Positions 44,030-52,546 of a stretch of DNA of 64,000 nt are shown piece by piece. The position numbers were made by a program, and so were the translations under genes. The stretch is from contig BTXY01000003.1 in NCBI GenBank assembly GCA_036987155.1, positions 48,483 through 112,482 of the forward strand. The letters are read 5' to 3'. The DNA comes from Microsyncoccus archaeolyticus (GTDB lineage: Bacteria; Patescibacteriota; Minisyncoccia; Minisyncoccales; Minisyncoccaceae). Positions within the stretch are counted from its first letter, which is position 1. Every line of letters begins with the position of its first letter. The notes beneath the pieces are model-generated. The model searched no databases, had not been told where the DNA came from, and was given only the letters and a program-made list of their open reading frames with translations.

Positions 44030-44033
44030 ATAC

Positions 44034-44061
44034 TTGACAAATAATTTTAATCTGCTAAATT
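44034..44061 (+). promoter_or_regulatory. 23S rRNA promoter with palindrome over the -10
   Basis: TTGACA (44034-44039), 16-nt spacer, TAAATT (44056-44061). CTGCTAA (44052-44058) and TTAGCAG (44063-44069) form a perfect 7-bp dyad covering the -10 box, a possible operator or start-point hairpin. Confidence 0.6.
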
Positions 44062-44099
44062 ATTAGCAGGCATGATAAATAATAAGACCATAATCAAAA

Positions 44100-44168
44100 A
44101 CAAAAGGCGGTTAAAATAATGGCTTTAGTTTGTCATTAATGAGCCGCTTTACAGCGGTCTTTTTATTT
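44100..44168 (+). promoter_or_regulatory. Attenuator-like leader before 23S
   Basis: A 6-codon frame (ATG at 44119, MALVCH, stop TAA) is followed by CCGC-TTTACA-GCGG and TCTTTTTATTT, a short terminator-like hairpin. GCGG at ~44107 could pair with the same CCGC as an alternative fold. Whether it terminates or is bypassed by antitermination is unknown. Confidence 0.35.
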
Positions 44169-44204
44169 GGAAAGTTTTTTGAAAAGTAAATAATGATATT
44201 CGTG

Positions 44205-44231
44205 AAGAAGAATAAGGTTATTATTTGCTAG
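44205..44231 (+). other. 23S processing stem, 5' arm
   Basis: AAGAATAAGG...TTATTTGCTAG pairs, with two or three interruptions, to 48677-48702 (CTAGCAATTAATAG...TTTATTCTT), the stalk expected for pre-23S processing. Confidence 0.7.
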
Positions 44232-44732
44232 TCAAAATTGTGATTTTATTTTAAGGGCAAATGGTGGATGCCTTGGGACCAAAAGCGATGAAGGACGTGG
44301 CGTAGCTGCGATAAGCTTCGGGGAGGTGTTAGCAACCTTTGATCCGGAGATCTCCGAATTGGAAAACCTAATCTTGCAAAACAAGATTATCGTAATTGAA
44401 GCGAACCCGCTGAAGTAAAACATTCTAGTAGGCGGAGGAAAAGAGAACAAAAGTCATTCCCTAAGTAGCGGCGAGCGAACGGGGAGGAGCCTAAACTCAT
44501 TTGTGCTTTGCATGAATGAGGGTTGTAGGGGAATAATGTCTATTTAATTAGAGGAAGTTAAAAAATAGTTTAGTTAACTGAATTTCTCTGGAAAGAGAAA
44601 CCATAGATGGTGAAAGTCCAGTAAGTGAAAATTAAATTATGCTTCTTGTTATTTTACCTGAGTACCATCGGATCAAGAAGAGCTGGTGGGAATCTGGCGG
44701 GACTACCCGCTAAGGCTAAATATAATTTGGTC

Positions 44733-44771
<39 letters not shown>

Positions 44772-46208
44772 CAGCCCGGTGAGGGCGGTGAAATAGAACC
44801 TGAAACCATTATGCCCACAAAGAGTCAGAGCTGAATTTATTCAGTGATGGCGTGCTTTTTGCAGAACGAGCCAACGAGTTTCTTTTACTAATTGTCTAAG
44901 CGCTTATGGCGTGGAGGCACAGGGAAACCGAGTCTTAAAAGGGCGAATATAATTAGTGGAGGAAGACCCGAAGCCAGACGAGCTTACCATGACCAGGATG
45001 AAGCTTTCAGAAATGAAAGTGGAGGTCCGAACCCGTTGACCGTACAAAATCTTGGGATGAGTTGTGGTAAGGAGTGAAAAGCTAATCGAGTTTGGTAATA
45101 GCTGGTTCTTCCCGAAATAGTTTTAGGACTAGCCTCTTTGATATTCATTCTTCGGAGGTAGAGCACTGGAAGAAATACCGTGGCTTCGGCTAGGTATTTT
45201 TACCAAACTCCGAATGCCGAAGATGTTACAGAGGGAGTCAGACTGTGGGGGCGAAGCTCCATAGTCGCGAGGGGAACAACCCAGACCATCATCTAAGGTC
45301 CCTAAATTTAAACTAAGTGTTAGTAAGGAGGTGATATTTCTCAGATAGCTAGGAGGTTAGCTTAGAAGCAGCTATCCTTTAAAAAGTGCGTAACAGCTTA
45401 CTAGCTAAGAGATTTTGCGCCGAAGATTAGCGGGACTAAAGTTTAATACCGAAGATATGGCTTAAATACTTTTTGTATTTAGGGGTAGGGAAGCGTCTTT
45501 ATTGCATTGAAGCTAAACCGTGAGGTTTGGTGGAGCGATAAGGAGTGAGAATGTTGGCATGAGTAACCACAATTGCAGTGAGAGTCTGCAACACCGTAAA
45601 CCCAAGGTTTCCTTGGCAATGGAGATCATCCAAGGGTTAGGCGGGCCTTAGGAGAAGCCGAAAGGCGTATCTGATGGACAGCCGGTTAATATTCCGGCCC
45701 TCCAATATTTTTCCGTAGGGTGACGCAATTTAGTAGTTTGGGCAGGTTATTGGATTCCTGTCGAATGTTTAAGGGGTAACCCAAGAACAGGCGCGAAGTT
45801 TGTAGCAATACAAGCGAAGTCAAATGAGCAAGTTGCCCAGAAAAACCCGCAGGGTTAAGAATATTGGACCCGTACCATAAACCGACACAGGTGGGTGGGC
45901 ACAAGTGTGCCAAGGTGAACAAGTGAAAGGTCCTGAAGGAACTAGGCAAAAAAGTGATCGTAACTTCGGGATAAGATCTTCCTTTTGAGTTCATTGTTTT
46001 ACAATGGACATAAAAAGGACGCAGCGAGCGTATCTCTAGCGACTGTTTATCAAAAACACAGGTCCCTGCTCAACTCGTAAGAGGATGTATAGGGGCTGAG
46101 GCCTGACCAGTGCCAGAGTGTTAAAAGTGGTTGTTGTTTCAGTAATGGGACAGCTGTCCGCTCCAAGCCTCTGGTGAACGTCCGCGGTAACTCTGACCGT
46201 GTTAAAGT

Positions 46209-46924
46209 AGATTAACCTGCTTTAAATAAAATTTGGCTATATGCTGGAAAACCTGTTGTATCTGGCGTTACTATGATGTATAATAATAGATAAGGAATAA
46301 TAACACCTTATCAAAAATTTACGTCAAGTGAAAAAACGTCCAGTGCAGGCAATCAGCAGGAAAGGCTTAAATTCATCGGCTGGGTCATTGGATTTGTTGA
46401 TGGCGAAGGGTGTTTTACAATAAGTTTTTTTAAGCACCCAAAAAGTCGTCTACGATTAAAATGGCAAGTATTCCCAGAATTTGTTATTACTCAAGGAATG
46501 AAAAGTAAATCTGCACTAGAAAAAATCGAAAAGTTTTTTAAGTGTGGTAAGATTTATTTGAATAAAAGACATGACAATCATCATGAGCATTTACTGAAAT
46601 ATGTAGTTCGCAATCGTGAAGATTTGTTAGAAAAAATTATTCCATTTTTTGAGACTAATTATTTACGAACTGCAAAAAAAGAAGATTTTCTTATTTTTGC
46701 AAAAATTGTCCGAATGATGGGCAAAGGAAAACATCTTGAAGAAAAAGGATTGGAACAAATCAGATCTATGGTTCAAAAGATGAACATTCGTAAATATCGA
46801 TAATTTAAGAATCCTCAGAGACTATACGCCAAACTCATTTAGAGAAAACTGTCTAAATTGAGAAGATATAGTCCGAACTTTATGGCGACATGAAGAGTTC
46901 CACGCAAGTGGATATAACATATTG
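46209..46924 (+). other. Group I intron in 23S at position U1931
   Basis: A 716-nt intron. 5' exon TTAAAGT (46202-46208) pairs with guide GCTTTAA (46219-46225) with the required U-G pair at the splice site; the intron ends in G46924. The P7 strands GACTATA (46820-46826) and TATAGTC (46867-46873) are the conserved R and S elements. The joined exon ...AAAGT-AGCGTAATCCC equals E. coli ...AAGGT-AGCGAAATTCC at U1931, a site also used by introns in other bacteria. Carries a LAGLIDADG gene. Confidence 0.9.
46297..46803 (+). CDS. LAGLIDADG homing endonuclease of intron 1, start codon unclear
   Basis: Single-motif LAGLIDADG protein, ~168 residues: KFIGWVIGFVDGEGCFTISF carries the motif, then VFPEFVITQG, RHDNHHEHLLKYVVRNREDL and FFETNYLRTAKKEDF, all typical of CPR/organellar rRNA-intron enzymes, which cut intronless 23S alleles as homodimers. 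The frame is open from 46294 but contains no ATG, GTG or TTG before ATG 46498, which lies after the catalytic motif. I place the start at ATA 46297 (or 46300) tentatively. Starting at 46498 would give an inactive product. Confidence 0.75.
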   Translation: MITPYQKFTSSEKTSSAGNQQERLKFIGWVIGFVDGEGCFTISFFKHPKSRLRLKWQVFPEFVITQGMKSKSALEKIEKFFKCGKIYLNKRHDNHHEHLLKYVVRNREDLLEKIIPFFETNYLRTAKKEDFLIFAKIVRMMGKGKHLEEKGLEQIRSMVQKMNIRKYR

Positions 46925-47574
46925 AGCGTAATCCCTTGTCGGGTAAGTTCCGACCCGCATGAAAGGCTTAACGACTAGAGAACTGTCTCCAGGACTTGCT
47001 TGGTGAAATCGCAATAGGGGTGAGAATGCCCCTTACTTGTAGCTAGACAGAAAGACCCCGGGAGCTTTACTATACCCTGACATTGAGTTTTGATGTTAAA
47101 TGCGTAGAATAGGTGGGAGACTTTGAAGTTGTTCTTTCGGGAACAATGGAGTCAACAGTGAAATACCACTCTTTTAATGTTAAAATTCTAACTTTGCTTG
47201 TTGCGAAGACAAGCGGAAGACAGTGTTTGGTTGGTAGTTTAAGTGGGGCGCTTTTCTCCCAAAAGGTAACGGAGAAGTTTAAAGGTCAGCTAGCTCCGGA
47301 TGGAAATCGGAGTGGTCCTGTAAAGGGAAAAGCTGGCTTAACTGCAAGACGGATATGTCGCGCAGATGGGAAACCAGAACTTAGTGAACCGACCATGGTT
47401 CGTAGGACCGTGGAAGATCATCAGACAAAAGTTACCCCGGGGATAACAGGCTGGTAGTGCCCGAGAGTCCACATCAACGGCACTGTTCGGCACCTTAACA
47501 TATCGGGGTGCAATAGCAGCAATGTTATTCAAAAAAATTGGCTTATAACGGTGGACTCCATAACTATAATCAGC

Positions 47575-47580
47575 TATAAT
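47575..47580 (+). promoter_or_regulatory. Possible internal -10 box for the intron 2 endonuclease
   Basis: TATAAT is 5 nt before ATG 47586, the same leaderless geometry as several chromosomal genes. No -35 is evident. Confidence 0.35.
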
Positions 47581-47585
47581 AAGTT

Positions 47586-48179
47586 ATGGACAATACCGTG
47601 GGAAGTCTAACACAACTACAAGAATCATTGATTATTGGATCAATTTTAGGAGACGGATACGTCAGAATTATTCCTGGCCGTAAGGATGCTTTTTTAGAAA
47701 TAAATCATTCTATTAAAGCAAAGGAATATGTTGACTGGAAATATTCAGTACTAAAAAATATTTGCAAATCCGAACCTAAAGAAAGAAATACAAATGATGG
47801 TAGAGTGGCTTATAGGTTTTTTACAAAACAAAATTGTGAGATTACAAATCTCTTAAATCTGTTTTATGAAAATGGAAAAAAAATAATTCCAGTGAACCTA
47901 GAGTTAAATCCTATTATCCTTGCCGTATGGTTTATGGATGATGGGAGCAAGTCTAAATCAAGTGTATATTTAAACACACAACAATTTGGTTTGATTGATC
48001 AAAATAGATTGTTGCACAAATTAAGACAATTTGGTTTAAAAGCAAGATTAAATCGAGATAAAAAATATTATAGAATAAGATTTTTATCAGAAAGTATTTT
48101 TAAGTTAAATCAAATTATTGATCCTTATGTAATATCGTCAATGAGGTATAAGTTGAGTTATGACCCCGTAGAGACTTAG
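47586..48179 (+). CDS. LAGLIDADG homing endonuclease of intron 2
   Basis: A 197-residue LAGLIDADG_2-type enzyme with two motifs, LIIGSILGDGYV (15-26) and ILAVWFMDDGS (111-121), so it acts as a monomer with pseudo-twofold symmetry. EINHSIKAKEYVDWKYSVL and the C-terminal VISSMRYKLSYD are typical. It would cut intronless 23S near U2500 to spread the intron. It belongs to a different subfamily from the enzyme of intron 1, so the two introns were acquired independently. Confidence 0.9.
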   Translation: MDNTVGSLTQLQESLIIGSILGDGYVRIIPGRKDAFLEINHSIKAKEYVDWKYSVLKNICKSEPKERNTNDGRVAYRFFTKQNCEITNLLNLFYENGKKIIPVNLELNPIILAVWFMDDGSKSKSSVYLNTQQFGLIDQNRLLHKLRQFGLKARLNRDKKYYRIRFLSESIFKLNQIIDPYVISSMRYKLSYDPVET

Positions 48180-48676
48180 CCCAATAGGGCTGGAGTCCGT
48201 CATATAAGACGGGCTAATACGCCAACGCCTACTTTAGTACAGTAGGATGAAGATATAGTCCATACCATTAGTAATAATGGAATCATATACGATGTCGGCT
48301 CATCACATCCTGGGGCTGTAGAAGGTCCCAAGGGTTTGGCTGTTCGCCAATTAAAGTGGTTCGTGAGCTGGGTTCAAACCGTCGTGAGACAGGTTGGTCC
48401 ATATCTACTACAAGCGTTGAGTTTTGAGGAGAGTTGCCCTTTGTACGAGAGGATCAGGGTGAACTAACCTCTGGTGTATCAGTTGTCGCGCCAGCGGCAT
48501 TGCTGAGTAGCTATGTTAGGAAGGGATAAGAGCTGAAAGCATCTAAGCTCGAAGCCCACTCCAAGATTAGAACTCTTTTCCAGGTTAAAGACTATGACCT
48601 TGATAGGGCGCAGGTGTAAGCTTCGTGAGGAGTTGAGCCGAGCGCTACTAATTGGATTTAAAAATCTCTTTTTTGG

Positions 48677-48702
48677 CTAGCAATTAATAGCTTTATTCTT
48701 TG
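48677..48702 (+). other. 23S processing stem, 3' arm
   Basis: Partner of 44205-44231; CTAGCAA (48677-48683) is the perfect core, extended by TAATA and TTATTCTT matches. Confidence 0.7.
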
Positions 48703-48720
48703 AACTCTTTTTCGTTTTTA

Positions 48721-48831
48721 ATATGGGGATAATACTGGAAGTGCTCCACCCGATCCCATTCCGAACTCGGAAGTGAAATCTTCTAAGGCCGATGATAGTG
48801 GTTTCCGCGAAAGTAGGTAGTCCCCGTATTA
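48721..48831 (+). rRNA. rrf: 5S ribosomal RNA
   Basis: ~111 nt. The terminal stem ATGGGGA/TCCCCGTAT closes the molecule; CCACCCGATCCCATTCCGAA, CTCGGAAGTGAAA and GCCGATGATAGTGG are the standard loops B-E. It follows 23S by ~50 nt. Confidence 0.95.
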
Positions 48832-48851
48832 AAGATTGAAAGGAGTTTTTG

Positions 48852-48880
48852 TTTACAATTTAACATTTTTATGGTAATTT
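48852..48880 (+). promoter_or_regulatory. Possible promoter of the small ORF
   Basis: TTTACA (48852-48857), 17-nt spacer, TAATTT (48875-48880); ATG codons follow at 4 and 13 nt. Confidence 0.4.
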
Positions 48881-48884
48881 TTAT

Positions 48885-48998
48885 ATGGTTCTTATGGCTC
48901 ATCTAGAGGAAATATTGGAAACATATGGTTATCTTTTCTATATGGTAACAACTTTTGCTCTAATAGCGTTTATTGTAATAATGTGCTATCTATTTTGA
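48885..48998 (+). CDS. Putative 37-residue membrane peptide
   Basis: MVLMAHLEEILETYGYLFYM followed by a hydrophobic VTTFALIAFIVIMCYLF: a short amphipathic lead and one membrane helix. It has a promoter-like sequence before it and a good terminator directly after the stop, so it behaves as a gene between 5S and mreC. No homologue known to me. ATG 48894 is an alternative start. Confidence 0.5.
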   Translation: MVLMAHLEEILETYGYLFYMVTTFALIAFIVIMCYLF

Positions 48999-49020
48999 AA
49001 AGAGCTTATGCTCTTTTTTC
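48998..49020 (+). terminator. Intrinsic terminator
   Basis: AAAAGAGC-TTAT-GCTCTTTTTT, immediately after the small membrane peptide. Confidence 0.8.
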
Positions 49021-49023
49021 AAT

Positions 49024-49051
49024 TTGCTTTTTTTATATTATTATATATAAT
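49024..49051 (+). promoter_or_regulatory. mreC operon promoter, leaderless geometry
   Basis: TTGCTT (49024-49029), 16-nt spacer, TATAAT (49046-49051), 6 nt to ATG 49058. Confidence 0.7.
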
Positions 49052-49057
49052 GACCTC

Positions 49058-49849
49058 ATGAGAATCGGAACTACAAAAAAAAGATTATTTGGACTTTTAA
49101 TTATTTTTATTATTTTGATTTTCCTTAATGCTTTTTCTAACAACATTAAGAGTTTTTTTTATGATAAATCATCTGGACTTCAGTCAATTTTATGGCAACT
49201 TGGAAAATCCCAAAAAACAACAGAAGAAATCGATAAATTAAAAGAGGAGAATCAAAAACTTTTATCTGATTTAGCTGAATTAGAAAATCTTAAAAAGGAA
49301 AATCAATTTTTAAGAGAAGCACTTGATTTGGGAATGGATAAAGAATTTAATCTTATTCTCGCAGATGTTACAGCTAAAAATACATTTACCTTAAAAGGAA
49401 TTATTTTTGAAGATTCAATTTTGATTAATAAAGGAAAAGATGATGGAGTTAGAAAAGATTTTCCAGTAATATCGCAAAACAAGATTCTAATTGGAAAAAT
49501 TGCAGAAGTTTATGATTCTTTTTCAAGAATTATTTTAACAACAGACAAAGATAATATGATTGATGTTGAAATCCAGGACACAGAAACATTTGCTTTATCT
49601 AAAGGGGAAGGAAGCTTTAAAATGTCTTTGGATTTATTTCCTAAAGACAAAGAATTGAAAGAAGACGCTTTAGTTTATACAAGCTCTTTAGGAGGGATTT
49701 ATCCTTCAGGATTAGTTGTTGGTAAAATTAAAAATGTTAAAAAAATTGATAATGAGCCATATACAAACGCTGAAATTATTCCTTCTTTTGATTTGTCTCA
49801 ATTAGGCAGGGTTTTTATTGTTAAGACAACTCAAATTATTGATGATTAA
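49058..49849 (+). CDS. mreC: Rod shape-determining protein MreC
   Basis: A 263-residue bitopic protein: membrane helix (LFGLLIIFIILIFLNAF, ~10-26), coiled coil (~45-85, KLKEENQKLLSDLAELENLKKEN in part) and an outer beta-barrel pair with DSILINKGKDDGVRKDFPVI and LGGIYPSGLVVGKI. MreC links MreB filaments to PBP2. I start at ATG 49058, which the promoter supports; a longer frame crosses the upstream terminator. mreD overlaps its end. Confidence 0.92.
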   Translation: MRIGTTKKRLFGLLIIFIILIFLNAFSNNIKSFFYDKSSGLQSILWQLGKSQKTTEEIDKLKEENQKLLSDLAELENLKKENQFLREALDLGMDKEFNLILADVTAKNTFTLKGIIFEDSILINKGKDDGVRKDFPVISQNKILIGKIAEVYDSFSRIILTTDKDNMIDVEIQDTETFALSKGEGSFKMSLDLFPKDKELKEDALVYTSSLGGIYPSGLVVGKIKNVKKIDNEPYTNAEIIPSFDLSQLGRVFIVKTTQIIDD

Positions 49850-50141
49850 AAACATATTTAAAATTATTATAATAGGAATTATTTTTTATGGTTTGTATTT
49901 TTTACAAATGAGTTTTTTGCCATTTTTAAATATCCTTCAGATTAATTTTCTTTTACTTATTACGTTAATTATTAATATTTTTGAAGATCCGAATAAAAAT
50001 AATGGCCTTTTTTGTGCTTTTTTTGCTGGAATATATTCTGATTTTTTCTCCCCGTATTTTTTTGGAACAATCACTATTTCCTTTCTTTTTATAGCTATAT
50101 TAATCAAGTATGTATTATTAAGGTATGTCAATATTAGGTAA
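49842..50141 (+). CDS. mreD: MreD-like membrane protein, short
   Basis: A 99-residue protein with three to four hydrophobic helices (IIIIGIIFYGLYFLQMSFLP, INFLLLITLIINIF, ITISFLFIAILIKYVLL). NNGLFCAFFAGIYSDFFSPYFFG is the MreD-like glycine/aromatic region. It is shorter than normal MreD (~160) and identified mainly by its place between mreC (8-nt overlap) and mrdA (17-nt overlap). Confidence 0.75.
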   Translation: MIKNIFKIIIIGIIFYGLYFLQMSFLPFLNILQINFLLLITLIINIFEDPNKNNGLFCAFFAGIYSDFFSPYFFGTITISFLFIAILIKYVLLRYVNIR

Positions 50142-52023
50142 AAAATCAGTAATTAAAAGAGTGTCAAGAGAAATAGAAACTGATGACATTTTTTTGGACG
50201 CTTTAGCAAAAAAACAAGGCACTGGTTACGAAAAAATAGAAACAGCTCTTTCGCAAAGAAACTTTACCATACTGTTTGTCTTTTTTTCTTTTGTCATTCT
50301 TCTATTACTTTCAATCTCTTTTTATTTTCAAGTGGTTCAGCATTCTTTTTATGGAGAGAAAGCAAATAAGAATAAGTTTGCTTTTAAGGAATTAGATGCT
50401 CAGAGAGGAATAATTTATGATAGGAATATGACTCAATTAGTTTCAAATGTTCAGAGTTTTGATTTGGTTTGTAATACTCTTAATTTTTCTGAAGATGAAG
50501 GTGAAAAAAATAAAGAAATAATCGAGATTGCAAAGATATTAAATATTTCTTTTGAGGAATTAGAAAAAACAATAGAAGAAAAAAAAGAAAAAGGGGAGTT
50601 TGTTATTTCTTATGATTTAGAAAAAGAAAAAGTTATTGTTTTTAAGGCCAGAGAAAGTGAATTTAGTGCGTTTTCAATCAAAAAGAATCAAAAGAGAGAA
50701 TATGTTGACGGAAACATGTTCTCTAATATTATTGGTTACGTGAATAGAAGCGAAGAAAAAGGAAAATCAGGCGTAGAGGAGTATTACGAAGAATATTTAA
50801 AAGAAATAGGAGGAATTGTTGAAAGAGAAAGAGATGTTTATGGAAATATTATTAAAGAAGAGCTAATCAAAGAATCTGAATCAGGCAATAATGTTATTTT
50901 AAACATTGATATGGATTTGCAAAAGAAAACAGCAGAAGTTCTTGATTTGATAATAAAAGACACTGGAGCAAAATCAGGAAGCGTTGTGGCTATGAATCCC
51001 AACACTGGAGAAATACTAACCATGATAACTCTTCCTTCTTATGATAATAATATTTTCTCTAAGAATATTTCCAGTGAAGAATTTAATAAATTATTAAATG
51101 ATCCTAATATCTCCTTTTTAAACAGATCTATTGCTGGTGAGTATCCAATAGGTTCAACAATTAAGCCAATTATAGCTGCTGCAGCACTTAAAGAAGGAGT
51201 TATAGGCCCAGAAGACAGTATTTATTGCGAAGGAGGTATTAAACTAAAGGACGGGACAATAAAAAATGATTGGAGATCTCATGGTTATACAGATTTAAAT
51301 AAAGCCATTGCTGAATCTTGCGATGTTTATTTTTATACTATTGGTGGTGGATATGGAAATATTAAGGGATTAGGAATTGAAAGGATTGTAGAATATTTAG
51401 AAGTATTTGGGTTGGGAGAAAAAACAGGAATAGATTTAGAAGGGGAATCAGCTGGTTTTATTCCTACTCCAGAATGGAAAAAGGAAAGACTTGGAACTAT
51501 TTGGTATCCAGGAGATACATACAATATTTCTATTGGTCAGGGATATTTAAAAGCCACTCCTCTTCAATTAGCTGTTTTTACATCAGCTATTGCTAACGGA
51601 GGAAAATTAATTAAGCCCCAGATAGTTAAAAAAGTTATTGATGAAAACAATAATGTTATTGAAGAATTTCCTACACAAGTTATTAAAGAGAATATTATCG
51701 AAGACAATATTTTAAAAGAAGTAAGGGAGGCGATGAGAGAAACAATAACATCTCCTTATGGAACAGCTCATTCTTTAAGTTACTATAATTTTACTTCTGC
51801 TGGAAAAACAGGAACTGCAGAAACTTCAAAAAAAGCATCTTATCATAGTTTAATGGTTGCTTTTGCTCCATATGAAAACCCAGAAATAGTTGTTTCAGCA
51901 ATAATTGAAAATGTTGCTTATGAGAAACTATATATTAACGTAATCGTGAGACAGGTTCTTGATTATTATTTTAATGGCAACAAAGAAGAACAGGAAGTAG
52001 ATAATGAAATTTCGCCTAATTAA
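50125..52023 (+). CDS. mrdA: Penicillin-binding protein 2, elongasome transpeptidase
   Basis: A 632-residue class B PBP that cross-links peptidoglycan in the rod complex. Membrane helix ~46-69; dimerisation domain with QRGIIYDRN at ~93; transpeptidase motifs STIK (Ser344 nucleophile, Lys347), SCD (398-400, in place of SxN) and KTGT (561-564). YPGDTYNISIGQGYLKATPLQ is the usual segment before KTG. Encoded with mreC, mreD and an amidase. Confidence 0.94.
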   Translation: MSILGKKSVIKRVSREIETDDIFLDALAKKQGTGYEKIETALSQRNFTILFVFFSFVILLLLSISFYFQVVQHSFYGEKANKNKFAFKELDAQRGIIYDRNMTQLVSNVQSFDLVCNTLNFSEDEGEKNKEIIEIAKILNISFEELEKTIEEKKEKGEFVISYDLEKEKVIVFKARESEFSAFSIKKNQKREYVDGNMFSNIIGYVNRSEEKGKSGVEEYYEEYLKEIGGIVERERDVYGNIIKEELIKESESGNNVILNIDMDLQKKTAEVLDLIIKDTGAKSGSVVAMNPNTGEILTMITLPSYDNNIFSKNISSEEFNKLLNDPNISFLNRSIAGEYPIGSTIKPIIAAAALKEGVIGPEDSIYCEGGIKLKDGTIKNDWRSHGYTDLNKAIAESCDVYFYTIGGGYGNIKGLGIERIVEYLEVFGLGEKTGIDLEGESAGFIPTPEWKKERLGTIWYPGDTYNISIGQGYLKATPLQLAVFTSAIANGGKLIKPQIVKKVIDENNNVIEEFPTQVIKENIIEDNILKEVREAMRETITSPYGTAHSLSYYNFTSAGKTGTAETSKKASYHSLMVAFAPYENPEIVVSAIIENVAYEKLYINVIVRQVLDYYFNGNKEEQEVDNEISPN

Positions 52024-52513
52024 AAATATGAAGATTGTAAACAAATGTTTATCTTTAAATGAGTTAAGAAAATATATAAAGGAAAAGGAAGTTAAAAGAA
52101 AGATTGATAAAATTATAATCCATCATACTTCGGACAGGATTAAGAATTGGAAGGAGGGAAAAGATTCTTGTTTATTGTATAAAAAGGCTTACGAAAAAAA
52201 AGGATGGATTTCTGGTCCACATTTCTTTGTTGCTCCAGAAGGAATTTGGCTTTTTACTAATATAGATGAGGAAGGGCAACATGCCAACAAGGGAAATAAA
52301 GACAGCATTGGGATAGAAATAGTTGGCAATTATGATAAAGTTTTGCCTAAAGGGAAAATACTAAAATATTCTAAAGAATTAATTTTAATTCTTTTAGAAA
52401 AATTTAATCTTAAAAAAACAAATATTCATTTTCATAGAGAATACAACAAAGAAAAAACTTGTCCCGGAAAAATGATAACTAAAAAATGGCTGCTTGGGTT
52501 ATTGACAAAATAA
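52004..52513 (+). CDS. N-acetylmuramoyl-L-alanine amidase (Amidase_2/PGRP fold)
   Basis: A ~169-residue amidase: IIIHHTSDRIKNW supplies the first zinc His, GPHFFVAPEGIWLFTNIDEEGQHA and SIGIEIVGNYDK are the fold core, and HFHREYNKEKTCPG gives the second His and Cys ligand. No signal peptide is seen, so it may act inside on recycled muropeptides or leave by an unknown route. The start at 52004 overlaps mrdA by 20 nt; ATG 52028 is an alternative. Confidence 0.88.
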   Translation: MKFRLIKNMKIVNKCLSLNELRKYIKEKEVKRKIDKIIIHHTSDRIKNWKEGKDSCLLYKKAYEKKGWISGPHFFVAPEGIWLFTNIDEEGQHANKGNKDSIGIEIVGNYDKVLPKGKILKYSKELILILLEKFNLKKTNIHFHREYNKEKTCPGKMITKKWLLGLLTK

Positions 52514-52546
52514 ATATAATATTCTATTAATAATTCGGTGTAAGTA

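Larger units (their letters stand above)
47496..48290 (+). other. Group I intron in 23S at position U2500
   Basis: A 795-nt intron in the peptidyl-transferase centre. 5' exon GCACCT (47490-47495) pairs with guide GGGTGC (47506-47511), U-G at the splice site. ATCG (47502-47505) pairs with the 3' exon CGAT (48291-48294) as P10. AAGATATAGTCC (48251-48262) is the S element. The joined exon CACCT-CGATGTCGG equals E. coli around U2500/C2501. The last intron base by this reading is A, not G. Carries a LAGLIDADG gene. Confidence 0.88.

Noticed and set aside
44892..45994. Several short reading frames on both strands inside 23S rRNA (for example 44892-45077 plus, 45686-45994 minus)
   Set aside because: They lie in conserved 23S exon sequence and have no protein-family similarity.
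46498..46803. Taking ATG 46498 as the true start of the intron 1 endonuclease
   Set aside because: It would omit the intact LAGLIDADG motif encoded upstream in the same frame.
47113..47457. 114-codon frame between the two 23S introns
   Set aside because: It is 23S exon 2 (domain V) read as protein; contains the conserved CCCCGGGGATAACAGGCTG.
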